NCBI GenBank assembly: GCA_937958285.1
Contig: CALFXQ010000167.1
Coordinates: forward strand, 1 to 9,461
DNA: 9,461 nucleotides
Source of the DNA: an uncultured Fusibacter sp.
GTDB lineage: Bacteria > Bacillota > Clostridia > Peptostreptococcales > Acidaminobacteraceae
Reading direction: 5' to 3'
Shown here: positions 6,966-9,461 of the stretch, in pieces
Layout of the letters: each line of letters opens with the position of its first letter
Numbering within the stretch: position 1 is the first letter of the stretch
Notes under the pieces: generated by a model
Databases searched by the model: none
The model's input: the letters and a program-made list of their open reading frames with translations, nothing else
Told to the model about the DNA's origin: nothing
Made by a program: the position numbers and the translations under genes

Positions 6966-7564
6966 GCCTTAATATCCAATAAATGCACTGGATTAGCTGA
7001 TGCGTTTTCAGTGTTTAACGAGCTCACTAATCGGTCGAAGAGGTAAAATAAATCTGTAATGATACCTTTAGAACCAATGAGTAAAGCATGGGATTTTACA
7101 ATGCCTTCCTTTGCAATTTGATGTTTCATAACAATGGGATCATACTCCAGAAATAGGAATTGACGAACGCTGATGCCATAAGTTGAGAAAGCTGGTTTGT
7201 GAAACACTAAGAAGTGTTGTAATGCTTGATCTACTTGGCATCCTTCTTTTTCTTCAACTTTAATGAGAATGTCAATCAGCGCATTATACTGCTTAATGAC
7301 TTGTATCACCTGATGCGCAAGGTCTTTCGAATGTTCTCGAATTGTTTTTTTTGCTCGGTCTCTTTCTACAATAAGTTGGTGGAGCAGCGTATCCTCACTG
7401 CGGTGCATATCCCCTTGTTTTGACGACAGTACATCGTGATAGTGGTGAACCAGACGAGATTGAACTGTCGTAACGGGTTTGATGTTATAAGCACTTATTT
7501 TTTTCGATTGAATCGTTGATGTTAAATGAGGCATTGAGGTTGTAGAAGCACGTTGGACAGTCAC
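6962..7564 (-). CDS. Small FliD-C-terminus-like protein of unknown function
   Basis: This 200-residue protein starts with GTG at 7564 behind a strong ribosome binding site. It has no signal peptide or membrane segment. Residues 1-50 are Ser/Thr-rich and polar. Residues about 57-105 are predicted helical and include VIKQYNALIDILIKV (88-102), which resembles the YNxLI helix of the flagellar cap protein FliD. Residues 128-180 (YGISVRQFLFLEYD, then LLIGSKGIITDLFYLFDRLV) follow the order seen at the FliD C-terminus: GI, L-x-L-x-x-D, helix, L-x-G-x-x-G, helix. The length is far below FliD (usually 450 or more), so it would be a solitary C-terminal-domain-like protein or a distant paralogue. A sigma-28-type -10 element upstream supports a motility link. 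The resemblance is from memory of the family pattern, not an alignment. It is convergent with the lipid kinase gene and divergent from the long ORF. Confidence 0.75.
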   Translation of the reverse strand: MTVQRASTTSMPHLTSTIQSKKISAYNIKPVTTVQSRLVHHYHDVLSSKQGDMHRSEDTLLHQLIVERDRAKKTIREHSKDLAHQVIQVIKQYNALIDILIKVEEKEGCQVDQALQHFLVFHKPAFSTYGISVRQFLFLEYDPIVMKHQIAKEGIVKSHALLIGSKGIITDLFYLFDRLVSSLNTENASANPVHLLDIKA

Positions 7565-7567
7565 AAT

Positions 7568-7578
7568 ATCACCTTCCT
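7568..7578 (-). promoter_or_regulatory. Ribosome binding site of the FliD-like gene
   Basis: On the minus strand the sequence reads AGGAAGGTGAT, containing GGTGAT exactly as in the extended Shine-Dalgarno consensus, about 7 nt before the GTG at 7564-7562. It supports this non-ATG start. Confidence 0.8.
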
Positions 7579-7580
7579 AT

Positions 7581-7596
7581 CTATATTTAAATATAG
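7581..7596. repeat. Perfect 16-bp palindrome between divergent genes
   Basis: CTATATTTAAATATAG equals its own reverse complement. It lies between the minus-strand gene (start 7564) and the plus-strand gene (start 7631), touching the -10 element of the minus-strand promoter. It could be an operator for a dimeric regulator. It may also just be AT-rich promoter DNA; TATAGT at 7592-7597 could be a plus-strand -10. Confidence 0.6.
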
Positions 7597-7623
7597 TATC
7601 GGCAATAGTTAACGTTTTATTGA
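7596..7623 (-). promoter_or_regulatory. Sigma-28 (SigD/FliA)-type promoter for the FliD-like gene
   Basis: On the minus strand GCCGATAC (7603-7596) matches the flagellar sigma -10 consensus GCCGATA(A/T) at the first seven positions. For the -35, TCAA (7623-7620) lies 16 nt upstream, within the usual 14-16, with 3 of 4 matches to TAAA; an exact TAAA (7619-7616) lies only 12 nt away. A start near 7589 would give a leader of about 25 nt containing the ribosome binding site. Confidence 0.6.
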
Positions 7624-7630
7624 GGAACTT

Positions 7631-9461
7631 ATGGAAAAATTATCTATTGAATCAAAATTTGGGCCTTTTCCCACGCAATTTACAGAGGATTTGCCCGATT
7701 CTCAAGCAATCCAACTCATGCGATTGAGCACACATTCAAAGAAATGGGATGGGTGTAGCGGTGACGAAATCGCGTTGGCGCGCATGCAACAAGCAGTCAA
7801 TCACTGGGTAAGCACACCCCAGTACAAACATTATGTCGATCATTTGTGTACAGTTTTTAGGGATTTTAATGGGTTTTCAGAGTTCCTTTTCGGTTTGAAC
7901 CTATTCGATCATAAATATGAAAACCCACATGTGATGCTTACAAGTCTCTACGAATGGACACGAGCTATAAATTTTTCTACGACAATTGAAACGACATTTT
8001 CAAAAGAAGATGTTTTTCAAAATGAGTTCTACATCATTCTTCTAAAGTATTGGTTGAATGCTAATCGCACAGATGTGTTTGGTTTCTCTTGGCTAGACGA
8101 GGTACTCGTAGAATCTTCGGAGTCTAAGGTTGAGTATCGTACATTGTTGTATCATTTCGAATCTCAGCATGTCTATCAGATGATGTACTTGCATGACTTC
8201 TTGAATGAGAGTCAGCATTTAAAACATCAATCATTGAGACAAAAGTACGCCTTGACCCTGGCTATCACCCTTTACAAAAATGGAATTTCAATCGATCTGG
8301 CCAAACTCTGTGCTGCGTCACTTTGCGTGGGCTTGGGGCGCTATGCTGCCACAATGGATTCACCAGCAATCACTTTGGGACAAAACGAAGTGATTACTGG
8401 TTTATGGTACGAACAGAGAAATCTTCATTACAGTGGTCATATTGCCATGCACCACGATTTGGAGCGTTTTTCTGTTGAACAGTTAAGTATAGAAGCACTT
8501 TTGTTGATTTATTGCGACTTAAGCACAAGTACACTCAAAAACACAAAAGCAATAGAACGTTTAGCAGATTTTGAGATGTTTTTAGATTCACATGGTGTAC
8601 TTTTCGATACGCGCGAACTCGACAATGATAATAATCACAACCATACAAAATTTAAAAATCCTATTTATGCCTTAACACAAGGCGATGAAGTGACCAAACA
8701 CTATAGATTACTAGGCATCCAGCACAGTATAGAAATGATGCATGTCTTTAGAACAGAATCGAGTATGAATACGATTCTCGAACGTGCGAGAAGCGAGGGT
8801 TCTCCACATCACTTTAGAAGTTACATCGCCGTATTCGAAACCTATTATCCTTATTTAACGCTGCGTCAGAAGCAAAATTTGCTGGTGTTTTTGTTTGAAG
8901 CACTAACAAATCCCGAAGAGGACATTCGAGAGAATTGCGCGCGGCTTATGGGGATGATTATCGCTTCGAGCGATATAAAAGGCGACGATTGTCCACAGGG
9001 AATAAGGCTTTTTCAGCTGTACTTCGAGCGCTATTTAGAAGCAGATGTAGCGACAACACCAAGACATCGCGCATGGATAGGTCACTCCTTGGGCGCATTT
9101 GTGCGCGCGCTCTTTCATCGTGCAGATGAAGATCATATACCGATGTTGGCATCATCCTTATTGCGTAACATTACAGGTTTTCTAGGCCGTGAAAATGTAA
9201 CTATTTACGTGTTAAAAGTGCTTAAGCATTTGCCCATTGAGCGATTGAGTGAAATGCAACAGTCACAAGCCCTAGCAATGATTCATCAGTTGGCAGATTC
9301 CAACAGTGGAAAATTAAAGCTAGAAGGGTTAGAAGCGCTACATGAGCTACTTCCTAAGGTTCAGAAAGGGGTAGCAGACAGCTTCGAATGCGATTTGTTG
9401 TTTTCAGAGCCTACTGGGTCATATATTGCGGTCTTTGCTTCAATGGCAAGGCGCTTGAAAA
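7631..9461 (+). CDS. Large helical protein with degenerate HD-like and HEAT-like regions (3' end outside window)
   Basis: The frame is open from the ATG at 7631 to the window edge, giving 610 residues with no stop. Start support is GAGG at 7622-7625, 5 nt away. I do not recognise the family. No signal peptide or membrane segment is seen. Residues about 195-300 have the layout of an HD phosphohydrolase domain: H199 opening a helix, AASLCVGLGRY (228-238) where ALLHDIG would stand, HH at 274-275, and IYCD with D296 in a late helix. The HD dyad itself is replaced by Cys-Val, so hydrolase activity is doubtful. Residues about 390-600 are repeated amphipathic helices of HEAT type, such as LFEALTNPEEDIRENCARLMGMII (421-444). 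A low-complexity DNDNNHNH (331-338) linker separates the two parts. Any catalytic domain could lie beyond the right edge. It is divergent from the FliD-like gene across 66 nt. Confidence 0.85.
   Translation, partial: MEKLSIESKFGPFPTQFTEDLPDSQAIQLMRLSTHSKKWDGCSGDEIALARMQQAVNHWVSTPQYKHYVDHLCTVFRDFNGFSEFLFGLNLFDHKYENPHVMLTSLYEWTRAINFSTTIETTFSKEDVFQNEFYIILLKYWLNANRTDVFGFSWLDEVLVESSESKVEYRTLLYHFESQHVYQMMYLHDFLNESQHLKHQSLRQKYALTLAITLYKNGISIDLAKLCAASLCVGLGRYAATMDSPAITLGQNEVITGLWYEQRNLHYSGHIAMHHDLERFSVEQLSIEALLLIYCDLSTSTLKNTKAIERLADFEMFLDSHGVLFDTRELDNDNNHNHTKFKNPIYALTQGDEVTKHYRLLGIQHSIEMMHVFRTESSMNTILERARSEGSPHHFRSYIAVFETYYPYLTLRQKQNLLVFLFEALTNPEEDIRENCARLMGMIIASSDIKGDDCPQGIRLFQLYFERYLEADVATTPRHRAWIGHSLGAFVRALFHRADEDHIPMLASSLLRNITGFLGRENVTIYVLKVLKHLPIERLSEMQQSQALAMIHQLADSNSGKLKLEGLEALHELLPKVQKGVADSFECDLLFSEPTGSYIAVFASMARRLK

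Noticed and set aside
8935..9155. Open frames of about 64 codons on both strands inside the right-hand gene
   Set aside because: They are shadows of the long open frame that starts at 7631 and continues to the edge; neither has a ribosome binding site or family pattern.
1..9461. CRISPR array, tRNA/rRNA, insertion sequence or prophage
   Set aside because: No spaced direct repeats, cloverleaf-like sequences, transposase or phage motifs were seen, and gene style is uniform across the window.

Overview
The window looks like chromosome of a low-GC, Gram-positive-type bacterium (Bacillota, probably a motile clostridial-type anaerobe). Base composition is AT-rich by eye. Ribosome binding sites are strong GGAGG/AAGG types, and U-tract hairpin terminators are present. 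HprT, DeoC and DgkB-type lipid kinase have Bacillota-like lengths. The genus cannot be told from the sequence, and I see no insertion sequence, phage gene, tRNA/rRNA or CRISPR array.

Layout. Positions 1-378 are the 3' end of a gene entering from the left, weakly PilZ-like. At 436-972 is hpt (purine salvage). After a 171-nt spacer rich in inverted repeats come pduL (from 1144) and deoC (to 2393), tightly coupled and closed by a terminator at 2426-2460. A sigma-A-type promoter (2460-2487) then drives a two-gene operon: a FapA/DUF342 protein (2552-4138) and a 598-aa protein with three GAF-like domains and no recognisable output domain (4146-5942), ending in a perfect 11-bp hairpin terminator. 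A diacylglycerol-kinase-family lipid kinase follows (6042-6965). Its stop codon overlaps that of a convergent minus-strand gene (6962-7564). That gene encodes a 200-aa protein whose C-terminal half resembles the C-terminal part of the flagellar cap protein FliD. It is preceded by a near-perfect sigma-28/SigD -10 element. Divergent from it, a long ORF starts at 7631 and runs off the right edge with at least 610 codons. Its product is alpha-helical, with a degenerate HD-like region followed by HEAT-like helices.

How the genes fit together. hpt, pduL and deoC concern nucleoside and acyl-phosphate metabolism. DeoC releases acetaldehyde from deoxyribose 5-phosphate, and PduL could convert the derived acetyl-CoA to acetyl phosphate. 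The PilZ-like end, FapA, the GAF protein and the sigma-28-linked FliD-like gene suggest a scattered motility/signalling theme, but no core flagellar structural gene lies in the window. The most interesting points are the sigma-28-type promoter with the solitary FliD-C-like gene, the FapA plus triple-GAF operon, the structured pduL leader and the HD-like pseudoenzyme candidate.
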